This document shows positions 7,249-17,029 of a stretch of 35,014 nucleotides of DNA, piece by piece. Origin of the DNA: Opitutia bacterium UBA957 (GTDB lineage Bacteria > Verrucomicrobiota > Verrucomicrobiia > Opitutales > UBA953). The stretch's first letter is position 1. Every line of letters starts with the position of its first letter. The stretch spans positions 1-35,014 of the forward strand of contig DBCN01000035.1 of the NCBI GenBank assembly GCA_002293065.1, in the 5' to 3' direction. A program made the position numbers and the translations under genes. The notes under the pieces are model-generated. The model made no database searches and was not told the DNA's origin. It saw nothing but the letters and a program-made list of their open reading frames with translations.

Positions 7249-8175
7249 CTTCACCAAGGCCGCGCGGAGGTCGGCGGCTTGGATCAGCACGACGCAGTCG
7301 AGCCCGTCCGCCGTCGGCAGCCAGAGCATCGGGAGCTTCGGCCAAGCCTGGTGCATCGCGTCGCGGAGGCCGCCGACTTCGATGACCAGCACGCCGTGCG
7401 GCTGCAGGAGTTCGGTGGCTTGGGCGAGGAGCTTGCGGATCACATCGAGGCCGTCCTTGCCGGAGACCAGGGAGTTCTTGGGCTCCTTCTTGAATTCCGC
7501 GGGCAGGCGGCGGTAGATGCCTTCCGGTTCATAGGGCGGGTTGCTGAGGATCAGGTCGAACTTCGGGCCGCCGAGCAGCGCGGTCATCGTGTCCGTCTCG
7601 TGGAGCTGGATGCGCTTCGCTTCACCGTGGTCGGCGACGTTCAGCTTCGCCACCTCGAGGGCGGGCGCGGATAGGTCGGTCGCATCCACCTTGGCCTGCG
7701 GGAAACGCTTCGCGAGGAGGATGGCCAGGCAGCCCGAGCCCGTGCAGACGTCGGCCACCCGTTTCACCTGCTCGATCGGCGGCAGCCAGCGAGGGATGGC
7801 TTCGGGGATCAGTTCCACGAAGTACGAGCGCGGTACGATGACGCGTTCATCGACGCGGAAACGCAGGCCACCGAGCCAGGCTTCGCCGACGAGGTAAGCC
7901 GTGGGGATGCGTTCGAAGACGCGGCGCTCGAGCAGGGCGAGGAACTTCGCCTTCTCGGCCGGCTTGAGGGCGCGCTCGAAGCACTGCGGCAGCTTTTCCC
8001 AGGCCAGCCCCGTGGCGGCGCCCATCAGGGTCAGCGATTCCTCCTGCTCGTCGAGGAACCCTTGGCCGTAGGCCACGTCGGACGCCTGCAGCAGTTTGTT
8101 GGCGAAGCGCAAGTGGTCACCCCCCGTGCGCAGACGCGCGGTCTGGGCCGGAGTGGGGCGCGAAGGAGCGCTCAT
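7222..8175 (-). CDS. prmB: ribosomal protein L3 N5-glutamine methyltransferase (PrmB-like)
   Basis: This 317-residue S-adenosylmethionine-dependent methyltransferase matches PrmB, which methylates a glutamine of ribosomal protein L3. The N-terminal helical part is followed by the family phrase RIPTAYLVGEAWLGGLRF, then VDERVIVPRSYFVELI. The SAM-binding loop is VADVCTGSGCLAILLA, and the catalytic NPPY tetrad sits in ILSNPPYEPEG near residue 212. The related release-factor enzyme PrmC has the same NPPY core, but the VPRSYFVELI segment and N-terminal region favour PrmB. It lies 16 bases downstream of accC on the same strand and is convergent with the endonuclease gene. Confidence 0.88.
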   Translation of the reverse strand: MSAPSRPTPAQTARLRTGGDHLRFANKLLQASDVAYGQGFLDEQEESLTLMGAATGLAWEKLPQCFERALKPAEKAKFLALLERRVFERIPTAYLVGEAWLGGLRFRVDERVIVPRSYFVELIPEAIPRWLPPIEQVKRVADVCTGSGCLAILLAKRFPQAKVDATDLSAPALEVAKLNVADHGEAKRIQLHETDTMTALLGGPKFDLILSNPPYEPEGIYRRLPAEFKKEPKNSLVSGKDGLDVIRKLLAQATELLQPHGVLVIEVGGLRDAMHQAWPKLPMLWLPTADGLDCVVLIQAADLRAALVKSPRAGRGR

Positions 8176-8191
8176 CGAAGAGGTACCGTCC

Positions 8192-9568
<1,377 letters not shown>

Positions 9569-9585
9569 GCTCGGGGAATCGGTGA

Positions 9586-10053
9586 TCAGCCAACCTTCAC
9601 GCGGAAGAGGGGCTGGCCGAATTCGACCGAGGTACCGCTCGCCACGAGGCATTCGACAATCGTGCCGGAGAGTTCGGACTGGATTTCGTTCATCACCTTC
9701 ATGGCTTCGATGATGCAGACCACGCTGTCGGCCTTCACGGGCGAGCCCACGGCGACGAAATTAGGGGAGTCCGGCGAGGGGGTGGCGTAGAAGGTGCCGA
9801 CCATCGGGGAGGTGATGACCTTTACATTGGGGTCAGCGACCGGGGCAGCGGCTACGGGAGCCGGGGCGGCAGCCACCGGGGCGGGGGCGGCAGTCACGGG
9901 GGCCGGGGCAGCCGGGGCGGGGGCCGGGGCCGGAACGCGTCCTGGTAGGTCGCGCTTGATCCGCAGCTTGAATTCTTGGTCCTGGATTTCGAATTCGGAA
10001 AGGTCCGACTTCTTCATTAAATCCACGACTTGTTTGATCTTATTAAGGTCCAA
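9586..10053 (-). CDS. accB: biotin carboxyl carrier protein of acetyl-CoA carboxylase
   Basis: This 155-residue carrier protein holds biotin on Lys119 in the invariant EAMKVMNEI motif and shuttles the carboxyl group between AccC and the carboxyltransferase. Residues 1-35 are the usual N-terminal segment, residues ~38-75 are a flexible Ala/Pro linker, and ~77-155 form the biotinyl domain. The start codon is TTG. It is supported by a strong Shine-Dalgarno GGAGGA (10061-10066) spaced about seven bases upstream and by the family N-terminus MDLNKIKQVVDLM. A likely promoter lies just upstream. Confidence 0.96.
   Translation of the reverse strand: MDLNKIKQVVDLMKKSDLSEFEIQDQEFKLRIKRDLPGRVPAPAPAPAAPAPVTAAPAPVAAAPAPVAAAPVADPNVKVITSPMVGTFYATPSPDSPNFVAVGSPVKADSVVCIIEAMKVMNEIQSELSGTIVECLVASGTSVEFGQPLFRVKVG
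9840..9932 (-). repeat. low-complexity Ala/Pro linker repeat within accB
   Basis: The coding strand repeats short GCC/CCC/GTC-rich units that translate into alternating (AP)n and APVAA blocks, such as APAPVAAAPAPVAAAPV. It is the flexible linker between the N-terminal segment and the biotinyl domain of the carrier protein. Unit number is prone to change by slippage. Confidence 0.7.
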
Positions 10054-10060
10054 GGTAATG

Positions 10061-10066
10061 TCCTCC
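10061..10066 (-). promoter_or_regulatory. strong ribosome binding site of accB
   Basis: Reading on the minus strand, GGAGGA is placed seven bases before the TTG codon at 10053. It is the clearest Shine-Dalgarno sequence in the window and decides the non-ATG start of accB. Confidence 0.8.
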
Positions 10067-10084
10067 GTGAGGGGGTGGACCAGA

Positions 10085-10114
10085 CTGATACAGCGGGACG
10101 GGGGGGCAAATCAA
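10085..10114 (-). promoter_or_regulatory. putative sigma-70 type promoter of accB-accC
   Basis: On the minus strand a TTGATT -35 box (10109-10114) is separated by 18 bases from a TATCAG -10 box (10085-10090). It lies 32 to 61 bases upstream of the accB start. Each box matches the consensus at four of six positions. The -35 box directly follows the stem-loop at the end of the AsmA-like gene. Confidence 0.45.
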
Positions 10115-10135
10115 CCCTCATTCCAGCAATGAGGG
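10115..10135 (-). terminator. stem-loop over the stop codon of the AsmA-like gene
   Basis: CCCTCATT and AATGAGGG form a perfect 8-base stem with a 5-base loop, spanning the TGA stop of the upstream gene. On the minus strand the stem is followed by TTGATTT, a weak T-rich tract. It could end the long upstream operon just before the accB promoter. The poor T run keeps confidence low. Confidence 0.4.
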
Positions 10136-12889
10136 GGGTATTTTACCTAAGTTGCTTTCCTTGTTTGGGTTAAGTATGTCAGAAAGCTTCGCTAAAGCAC
10201 TGATTTCGGGGTCGGCTAGGGGGCCTTTAATGCGCACCCGGCTGAGGCTGAGGAAGGCGCGGTTGATATTGAGGATTTCCAGGGGATTGAACCCGCCCTT
10301 CTTGGGGAGGGAGAAGTCCCCTTCGAACTCGAGGGTGGAGGCCTGAAGGTCTATTTCCCCGGCCAGGGTCAAACGGGCATCGGGTCCTTTAATAACGAGG
10401 TCGGGGAAGTAAGCCCGCCCCCCCAAGCAGCCGAATTGCCCCGAGGCTTGGGTCAGGTCGTAGGAGGTCGCCTTAATGCCGATGGCTTCCAGGAAGTTCG
10501 AGACCCCGCCCAAGAGCCGGACGCGCTTGAGGTCCGGGTCGAGGAGTTCGAAGTCACCCCGGCCTTTGAGCAGGCGGGGCGTTTGGAGGTTGATGGCGCC
10601 GGTGAACTTCAGGTCGAGCTTACCGGGGCCGCCGGGTGGCGTCGGTGCGGGGGCGGCTGGGGGCGGCGTGGCGCCGGCGGTCGGCTTGGGCGGGTCGAAT
10701 TGCTCCACGATCTTGGCGACCTTCTTGGGGTCACACCCTTTGAGGACGAGGGAGACCTGTGAATCCTTCAAGGGGTCGCCGCGGATGCCCAGCGTGGCTT
10801 GGCCGTTCGCCAGCGCGAGCACGGCTGAAATCTGCAGGTCCTGCGTCTGGCTGGACACGTCGAGGGTGAGCCCGCGGCTTTCAATGCCCCAGGCCGTGAA
10901 CGCGCCTTCGCAAATCACGCGCGCCTTCACGTCCAATTCCAGGCCTTTGGGTTGGATGTCGAGGCGGAGCTCGTGGTCCGCGGGTAAGCGCAGGCCGCGC
11001 ATGGCTTCGCCGAGGTCGGCGCTCACGCAGCGCGCCGCGACCCAAGGTTGCAGGTTGCCGCGCAACTGGATGAAGGGGCCGGCCACCGAATCTTTCTTCG
11101 TCCAATCCCACACGACGCTCCCATCGAGGGAGCCATCATCCTTCCCCGCGCCGCTGAGGCGGTGCAGGCCGATCTGCGTGCCCTTGGCGTCGGCATCCAC
11201 CAGGATTTCGACGGAACGGAAAGGCGCCTGCATGAAGGTGAAGTCCTGCAGCAGGACCCGGCCACGAACCTCGCTCTGGTGGTCGCCCCAATGGCTGTTC
11301 ACGTCGATGGTCGCGTAGGGATGTTGTTTCGCCGCGAAGAGTTTCCACAGCGCGATCCACCAATCGCCGAGGAGGCGGTCCAGCGCGGCGGGCTGGAGTT
11401 CGCCGCGCAGGCGCAAGGCGAAGGGCCCGCCCGGATCGAGGGAGCAATCCGCTTCGCCGACGACGCTCGCGAGGCGCGTGTCACGGAGGAGCAACGCGTA
11501 GGGCGTCCGTTCGGGGGCGAACGAGAACTTGGTGCTGAAGGGCAGGTTGCGGGTCGGGGCCACCGCCCGCGGGGAGAGACCAAGCACATCCAACCCGCTG
11601 AAGCTGACCTCGCCGTCGACTTGCCAGCCGGCGGGGGTGCGCTGCGCATGGATGTCGCTCAGGTTGAGCACGCCCGTGAGGTCGCCGGCCAAGGGAGCTA
11701 AGGCCGTAGCAATCGCCGGTACCGCCCGGTGCAGATCGGCCGCCGCAACCTGTCCCTCGGGAATCCGGAGGGAGAATCCGTCCAGCTCGGTGGTCGTCGT
11801 CGCCGGCGTCCAGATGGCCAAGCCGTGGACGGTGCTGGTGGCGGTGGCCGCGTCGAAGCGGGCGCGCAGGCTGGCTTGCCCAGTGGGCGAGAGGGTTCGG
11901 GAGAGTTTGGACCGGAGGCTTAAGCCGGAGAATTGACCCACGGTCACGGCGTCCAAGGAAAGATGGCCCTGTGTTTCCACGAGGTTGCCGGAGCCATCCA
12001 GCTGCAGCGTGAGCTGCCCGCCCTGAATCTCGCGGAAAGAAAGCTGCTTCCCCGTGATCCGTGCCTGCCATGCGAGGAGCGCCCCGCGCGCATCGATCTT
12101 CAACTCGCCCAAGGCCAACAGTTCGCGTGCCTGGATCAGGCCAAGCCCCTCTTGCGACCAGTCGTTCCCCAGGACCGCATGCCCGCGCAGGCGAGCCCCG
12201 CCGTCGGCGTCTCCGCGGGCCTCCAGGTTGAGCGAAGCCCCTCCGGAGCGTTCCGCAACCAAGAGGGTTTCTTCAATCTGGCGCAGGAACTTGGCGGTGC
12301 GCTCAGGGGTGCTGGCGCTGTCGGGATCTTCACCGCCTGCGGTGTCGCGCTGGAGGACGGCGGACGGGAGTTCGCCATGGAAGGCGGCGACAAATTTACC
12401 GGAGCGGGCGAGCAGGGAAGGCACCATCAACCAGCGACCTTCCCGGCGCGCTTCCAGCCGGATGTCCTCGATGAGCAGGCGGCTTTGGCCGAGGCGGGAG
12501 ACCGAAGCCGGACACCAGAGTTTGCCGCCACGGAGGCGGATGCGCGTGGGGCTCACGCGGCCGGCGAGCAGCTCGGGCAGGCTGACGCCGACCTCCACTC
12601 GGGTGGCGGTGAAGACTTCGCCCGTGAGGCCGACGATCTCCAGCGTGACATCGTCCGCCGCCAATGATTGGTCGGGCAGAACCCAGAAATGCCGCGCCTG
12701 CAAGCGGAGGCCCTGCTGGGCCAAACGATCCGTCAACGTGGCCGTCAAACTGGACGGCAGTTGGACGGGGGCGTCCAGCGACGCGAGCCAGAGCAGGGCC
12801 AGTTGGACCGGTAAGAGGAGCCCGAGGCCGGTGTAGACCAACCCGCGGAGGAATTTGCGGAAGGCCGAGACTGCCGGCGCCGTGTTCAT
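10118..12889 (-). CDS. AsmA-like (TamB/AsmA superfamily) envelope protein
   Basis: This 923-residue protein has one N-terminal membrane segment (~13-33), then a long stretch of beta-strand-like repeats without further membrane helices. The C-terminal ~200 residues (from ~710) carry the AsmA-type pattern: LKGRGDFELLDPDL, SYDLTQASGQFGCLGG, ARLTLAGEIDLQASTLEFEGDF, and IKGPLADPEI. A Pro/Ala-rich linker precedes this part at ~690-710. Members of this superfamily bridge the periplasm and are implicated in phospholipid transport to, or protein assembly in, the outer membrane. It is last in a six-gene operon; its ATG overlaps the stop codon of the DUF4340 gene as ATGA. The specific role here is unknown. 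Confidence 0.78.
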   Translation of the reverse strand: MNTAPAVSAFRKFLRGLVYTGLGLLLPVQLALLWLASLDAPVQLPSSLTATLTDRLAQQGLRLQARHFWVLPDQSLAADDVTLEIVGLTGEVFTATRVEVGVSLPELLAGRVSPTRIRLRGGKLWCPASVSRLGQSRLLIEDIRLEARREGRWLMVPSLLARSGKFVAAFHGELPSAVLQRDTAGGEDPDSASTPERTAKFLRQIEETLLVAERSGGASLNLEARGDADGGARLRGHAVLGNDWSQEGLGLIQARELLALGELKIDARGALLAWQARITGKQLSFREIQGGQLTLQLDGSGNLVETQGHLSLDAVTVGQFSGLSLRSKLSRTLSPTGQASLRARFDAATATSTVHGLAIWTPATTTTELDGFSLRIPEGQVAAADLHRAVPAIATALAPLAGDLTGVLNLSDIHAQRTPAGWQVDGEVSFSGLDVLGLSPRAVAPTRNLPFSTKFSFAPERTPYALLLRDTRLASVVGEADCSLDPGGPFALRLRGELQPAALDRLLGDWWIALWKLFAAKQHPYATIDVNSHWGDHQSEVRGRVLLQDFTFMQAPFRSVEILVDADAKGTQIGLHRLSGAGKDDGSLDGSVVWDWTKKDSVAGPFIQLRGNLQPWVAARCVSADLGEAMRGLRLPADHELRLDIQPKGLELDVKARVICEGAFTAWGIESRGLTLDVSSQTQDLQISAVLALANGQATLGIRGDPLKDSQVSLVLKGCDPKKVAKIVEQFDPPKPTAGATPPPAAPAPTPPGGPGKLDLKFTGAINLQTPRLLKGRGDFELLDPDLKRVRLLGGVSNFLEAIGIKATSYDLTQASGQFGCLGGRAYFPDLVIKGPDARLTLAGEIDLQASTLEFEGDFSLPKKGGFNPLEILNINRAFLSLSRVRIKGPLADPEISALAKLSDILNPNKESNLGKIPPSLLE

Positions 12890-14718
12890 CGCCCATCCGT
12901 CCCGAGCAGCGGGATGAGGATTTCGGCCAGCGAGGCTTCCAGCAGGAAATCATCGCCATCGCCTTCATCGCGGACGAGGACGGCGGTGCGGTTGAGCGGC
13001 GTCGTGCAGAGGTAGGTACGGAACGATTCGCTCGCCCCCGTGGCGCCCGCCGCGACTTGGTCGGTGATGCGGAGTTCGTAGCGGAAATCACCGGCGCCGA
13101 TGTCGCGCGTGGGGAATTCCGCCGCGCGGACCTGCATGAGGGCTGCGGCGAGTCGGCGGCTGCTGGCCGGGTCGAGGCGTCCGGTCCCCGCCCAATTGCC
13201 GTCGGGCCCCAGACGGGCTTCACCGATGACCTTCCCGTCGGTTTTTTCCGTGAGCCGCAGGCCGCTCACTTTGGCGCCCGCCGCCAGTTCCGCGAGTGCG
13301 CGGTTACGCCAGGCTTTCGGGTCGACGGCGGCTTGGGCATTGCGCAGGAGGGAGATGTCGCAGACCGCCGCGAGCGGGGCCCCTTTTTGGTGGACGAGCA
13401 AGGAACCCGGAGCCGCCGCTGCGGCGGGGGCGGCGTAGAACGAGAGGGCGAGACGGTCGCCGCCGAATTCGACTTCGACCTTATGCAGCGCTTCGGCGGG
13501 AAGTTGACCCGCGGGGACGAGCGCCGGGGTGGCGGTGGGCCCCGCGGGCGTGGCGCGCAGGCGCGTGAGCGCGGTCAGGAACTCGCGGATCAGCTTGCCG
13601 TCGGCCTCGCGACGTTTGGTCGCCGTGGAGCCGGGGGCGACGGGGATTTCCCAGCGCGGTTCGGCGCCCGTGGCGTCGAGGCGATGCAAGGTGATGAAGC
13701 GACCGGCGGAGGTGATGGTCAGGCCGCTGGCGAGTTCGGGATCGAAGTCGGCCGGTCGAGCTGAAGCGAGGGTGGCCTTCGGGTTTTCCCATTCCGCGAG
13801 GGCCTTCGTTTCGATGAGGAAAAGGGAGGCGTTGTCCTCCAGCTTGGCCCACCGTTGGGCGGGGGCGCCGACCTTGGGCTTGCCGATGAGCAGGACTTGG
13901 CGTCGCGAGTTGCCTTCGAGGCCGACCCGGAGTTCCGGCGTGGCCAAGCCTGTTTCGTTCTCTTCGGCCTCGGCGAATTTCACGGCCCGGAGATTGGCGA
14001 GGTCGGCGATGGCTTTCGTGGCGCGATCGGGGTCGGCCAAGGCATCGAACGGGGCTTCAAAGCGCCACTCCGGGCCTTGGTTCTTGCGTCCCGGGCGGGT
14101 GCGTTCCTCGTAGGAGAGGGAAGTGACGCTATCGCCATCCTTCTGGCGGAGACGGGCGGAAACGGTGCGTACCTCGAAGTCGGCGATCTCGAAGATCTTG
14201 TCGACGCGGTAACTCTCGGGCTTGGCTTCCAGCGCGGCCGCCATGGCATCGCCCAAAGGAATGATCCGGCTGCCGTCCGCCGTCAGCAGGAAGAGCCGGC
14301 GGGTATCCTTGTTTTCGCCGATCTTCACTTCGAGCGTCGCGCCCGCATCGGAGGTCGTGCGCAGCGTCCAGCGCGGTGTGGCGAGCCCGTAGGTGGCGAG
14401 GCTGCCACCCGCGGCCTTCGTTTCGGCGGTCGCAAACCCTTTGTCCCCATCGATGAAGCGAATCTCGTCGAGCAGGCGCTGCACGGCCCAAAGGTTGGCG
14501 GGCCATTCGATGGGGGCGGTGATGCGCCAGGAACCCGGGCGCTTCTCGAGGACGAGCTTCTGGCCGGATTCGGTCAGCTCGATCTTCGCGAGGGCCGCCG
14601 GAAACAGCAGGTCTTGGCTGGCCACCGTTTGCCGATGGGCGGAGGTCGCCCGCCACACCAGGCCGAATGCGACGAGGTTGGCTAAAAGGAGGACAAGGGT
14701 GGTGCGGGCGATCCGCAT
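12886..14718 (-). CDS. DUF4340 domain protein
   Basis: This 610-residue protein begins with a membrane segment (MRIARTTLVLLLANLVAFGL) and then shows the DUF4340 pattern, in which I-x-L-x-x-x-G-x-x-L-x-L-x-K-x-x-x-x-W-x-I is followed by a short insert on a loss-of-lysine theme (EKRPGSWRITAPIEWPAN, residues ~55-75). DUF4340 proteins commonly lie next to GldG-like proteins and ABC-2 transporters, as here. The ATG at 14718 was chosen because the alternative at 14757 would overlap the GldG-like gene and lacks a plausible N-terminus. It follows that gene by seven bases and overlaps the AsmA-like gene by four bases (ATGA). The bulk of the protein should face the periplasm. Function not established. 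Confidence 0.82.
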   Translation of the reverse strand: MRIARTTLVLLLANLVAFGLVWRATSAHRQTVASQDLLFPAALAKIELTESGQKLVLEKRPGSWRITAPIEWPANLWAVQRLLDEIRFIDGDKGFATAETKAAGGSLATYGLATPRWTLRTTSDAGATLEVKIGENKDTRRLFLLTADGSRIIPLGDAMAAALEAKPESYRVDKIFEIADFEVRTVSARLRQKDGDSVTSLSYEERTRPGRKNQGPEWRFEAPFDALADPDRATKAIADLANLRAVKFAEAEENETGLATPELRVGLEGNSRRQVLLIGKPKVGAPAQRWAKLEDNASLFLIETKALAEWENPKATLASARPADFDPELASGLTITSAGRFITLHRLDATGAEPRWEIPVAPGSTATKRREADGKLIREFLTALTRLRATPAGPTATPALVPAGQLPAEALHKVEVEFGGDRLALSFYAAPAAAAAPGSLLVHQKGAPLAAVCDISLLRNAQAAVDPKAWRNRALAELAAGAKVSGLRLTEKTDGKVIGEARLGPDGNWAGTGRLDPASSRRLAAALMQVRAAEFPTRDIGAGDFRYELRITDQVAAGATGASESFRTYLCTTPLNRTAVLVRDEGDGDDFLLEASLAEILIPLLGTDGR

Positions 14719-14725
14719 GGGACCC

Positions 14726-16264
14726 TTAACTTCTGCGGCGCCAGACGGAAACCGCAAGCCCGACTAACAAGACCGCCAAGGGAATCCCCCCAAAGCGGAG
14801 CGCCAAGGCCCAGAAGTCCGCGGCGGTCGCGTTGACTTGATAGACGCCGGCGGCGCGGGTCGGAAGGGAGATGGCCCGGTCGCGGTCCGACAGCCACGCG
14901 GCGCATTGGGTCACGAAGGCTTGGTTCCCTCCGCGGTTGAGGCGGGCGTTGGAGATCAGGTCGGTGGTGCCGACGACGATGAGCCGGCCACCGATGCTGC
15001 CCGAGCCCTTGCGGATACCCGCAGCCCGTTCGGCGGCGGCGGCGATGCAGACGGGGCCGGGATGATCGCGGTCGGGGTCGAAACTGATCGGGCGCCGCAA
15101 GGGGTCGGCTTCACCCCAGGAGAGCATGGCGCCGTTGCGGACATTGGAAGAGAAGACCAGCGGCGTCACGGAAAGCGTGCTGTCCGGGGTGCTGCCTTCA
15201 TCGAAGCGCGCGGGGCGCGCACGCGTGACCACGAGGGGGAGGTCTTGTTCGCGCAGCACGCGGGTCAGCGGGTGGACCTTCTCGGGGAGCAGCCGGACGG
15301 CGATGTCGCCATCCGCGGTGCGGCAGGCGGGGTCATTTTCCTGCAGGAGGGCGTCCGGCGAGAAGATCGCCCATTCGGACAACACCGCTTCGAGGCCATG
15401 CTCGCGGCCAGGCTCGAGGAAGGCCAACACGCGGCCGTTGCGGTCGTAGAGGTAGCTGCGGAGCCGTTCGGCTTCGGCGGCCGAGAACGCCGCTTGCGGG
15501 CCGGCGATGAGGACCATCGAGGCGTCGCGGGGGATTTCCGATGCCGTCGGGAGGTCGAGCTCGCGCAGGATGAAGTTGCGGTTGCGCAGCTGGCGGGAGA
15601 GTTGCGAAAGGCCGCGTAAAGGCGACGTGTCGCTGAGGCCGAGTTCCCCGTGGCCGCGCGTGACGTAGCAGATGGCGGGCCGGTCCTCGGTGACTTCGAG
15701 CAAGGCCGAGGTCACCGCTTCTTCGCCCCGGAAGGTCACGACCTTGGCCGCGTTGAGGTCGACGAGCTCGGCGAGGGTGACGAACTTGGCGCGCGTGCCG
15801 CAGGTGAGGATCAGGCCGATGTTGCGTCCCGGCGGGCCATGGCGGGCGGCGACTTCCGAGAGGGCTTCTTGGTTGAGGCCGCTGCTGACCTGCAGGACGT
15901 TGAACCATTCGCCGCCGGTGCGCGAGGCTTCCAGCTTGTAGGCTTCGAGCAGCTTGACGAGTTGGCTCCGGAGGCCGGTGTCGCCTTCGCTGAAGTTGTC
16001 CGACAGCACCATGGCGCGGACCCAATTCCGATTCTGCTTGTCGCCGACGGGACTCTTCCGGCCCGCCACGCGGACCGTCTCGGCGGACTCCGCCGCCAGC
16101 GAATGCCGGTGGTCCCACGTCAGGTCCTGGCGGAAGCGGAACTCGGTTTGCGAGGCGAGATAGTTCACCGTCACGGCCAAGCCGATGGCGAGCAAGGCTT
16201 GGGTCAGCCGGTTGAAGCGGCGGAGCGGGCGGACGGCGCCGAAGTCATCGCGGGGCGGGGCCAT
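14726..16264 (-). CDS. GldG-like ABC transporter auxiliary protein
   Basis: This 512-residue protein fits the ABC_transp_aux (GldG-like) family. An N-terminal membrane segment (LTQALLAIGLAVTVNYLA, residues ~20-40) is followed by a large soluble domain with the family opening TWDHRHSLA, a central region with AICYVTRGHGELGL, and a second membrane segment at the very C-terminus followed by WRRRS. In Bacteroidota GldG works with GldA (ATPase) and GldF (permease). The same three-part order occurs here. The ATG at 16264 is one base after the permease stop codon. Substrate unknown. Confidence 0.85.
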   Translation of the reverse strand: MAPPRDDFGAVRPLRRFNRLTQALLAIGLAVTVNYLASQTEFRFRQDLTWDHRHSLAAESAETVRVAGRKSPVGDKQNRNWVRAMVLSDNFSEGDTGLRSQLVKLLEAYKLEASRTGGEWFNVLQVSSGLNQEALSEVAARHGPPGRNIGLILTCGTRAKFVTLAELVDLNAAKVVTFRGEEAVTSALLEVTEDRPAICYVTRGHGELGLSDTSPLRGLSQLSRQLRNRNFILRELDLPTASEIPRDASMVLIAGPQAAFSAAEAERLRSYLYDRNGRVLAFLEPGREHGLEAVLSEWAIFSPDALLQENDPACRTADGDIAVRLLPEKVHPLTRVLREQDLPLVVTRARPARFDEGSTPDSTLSVTPLVFSSNVRNGAMLSWGEADPLRRPISFDPDRDHPGPVCIAAAAERAAGIRKGSGSIGGRLIVVGTTDLISNARLNRGGNQAFVTQCAAWLSDRDRAISLPTRAAGVYQVNATAADFWALALRFGGIPLAVLLVGLAVSVWRRRS

Positions 16265-16265
16265 C

Positions 16266-17027
16266 TTATTCTTGGCCCTCCACGGCCAACACGGCCAACC
16301 CAAGCGAGAGCATCATGCCGGTGACGTAGAGCACGAGCGGCCGGGAATCGAGGATGCCGCCGGCGAAATCCTGCAGGTGACCGAAGGTGCGCAGGTGCGC
16401 GGCGGGTTCGCGCAGCCAACCCAGCCACGACCAGCTTTCGATCGGCAACGATTCCATCGCGCCGCCGACGGCGGTGAGGCCGAGGAGGCTGATGAAGGTC
16501 AGCAACGCGGCGAGGGCGGCGCTGCGGGTGAGGCAACTGCAGAGGATGCCCAAGGCGACATGCAGCAGCCCGCTGACCAGCACGAAGCAGAGCCCGCCGA
16601 ACAGCGTCGCGGGGTCGCTCAGGCGTTGATCGCCGACGGTCCCGAGGCGGGCGTCGACGAGCCAAGGGAAGAGCAGGAAGGCGCACCAGAACGCGGCCCA
16701 CGTGAGCCAAGCGGAGAGGAACTTCGCCCACACGATGGCCGCGGTGCTGGCGGGCGTGGTGAGGAGCGCGGATAACGTGCCGCTCCGTCGTTCTTCGGCG
16801 AAGCTGCGCATGGTGAGCAGCGGGAGCACGCAGAGCAACGGCAGCCAGAACAGGCGGAAGGTGGCTTCGACCGGCGTCCAAGGTTGCGGCGCGCGGCTGC
16901 ATTCCAACAACGCGAAGAAGTGGATGCCGCCCATGAGCGCGAGGAACAGCGCGGCCGAAGCCCACGTGTTGCCCGAGAGCAGGGCGGTCCGGAGTTCGTG
17001 CGCCAAGAGCGTGCGGAAGTGTCGCAT
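16266..17027 (-). CDS. ABC-2 type permease (GldF-like)
   Basis: This 253-residue membrane protein has six hydrophobic segments, as expected for an ABC-2 permease. Residues 1-20 (MRHFRTLLAHELRTALLSG) precede the first segment. The cytoplasmic loop after segment two holds the EERRSGTLSALLTTPAS phrase, the family's E-x-R-x-x-G-T-L coupling motif. The ATG at 17027 follows the ATPase stop codon by two bases; the frame remains open upstream but the added residues are Arg/Pro-rich shadow sequence. It should pair with the ATPase just upstream and the GldG-like protein just downstream. Confidence 0.88.
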   Translation of the reverse strand: MRHFRTLLAHELRTALLSGNTWASAALFLALMGGIHFFALLECSRAPQPWTPVEATFRLFWLPLLCVLPLLTMRSFAEERRSGTLSALLTTPASTAAIVWAKFLSAWLTWAAFWCAFLLFPWLVDARLGTVGDQRLSDPATLFGGLCFVLVSGLLHVALGILCSCLTRSAALAALLTFISLLGLTAVGGAMESLPIESWSWLGWLREPAAHLRTFGHLQDFAGGILDSRPLVLYVTGMMLSLGLAVLAVEGQE

Positions 17028-17029
17028 GG

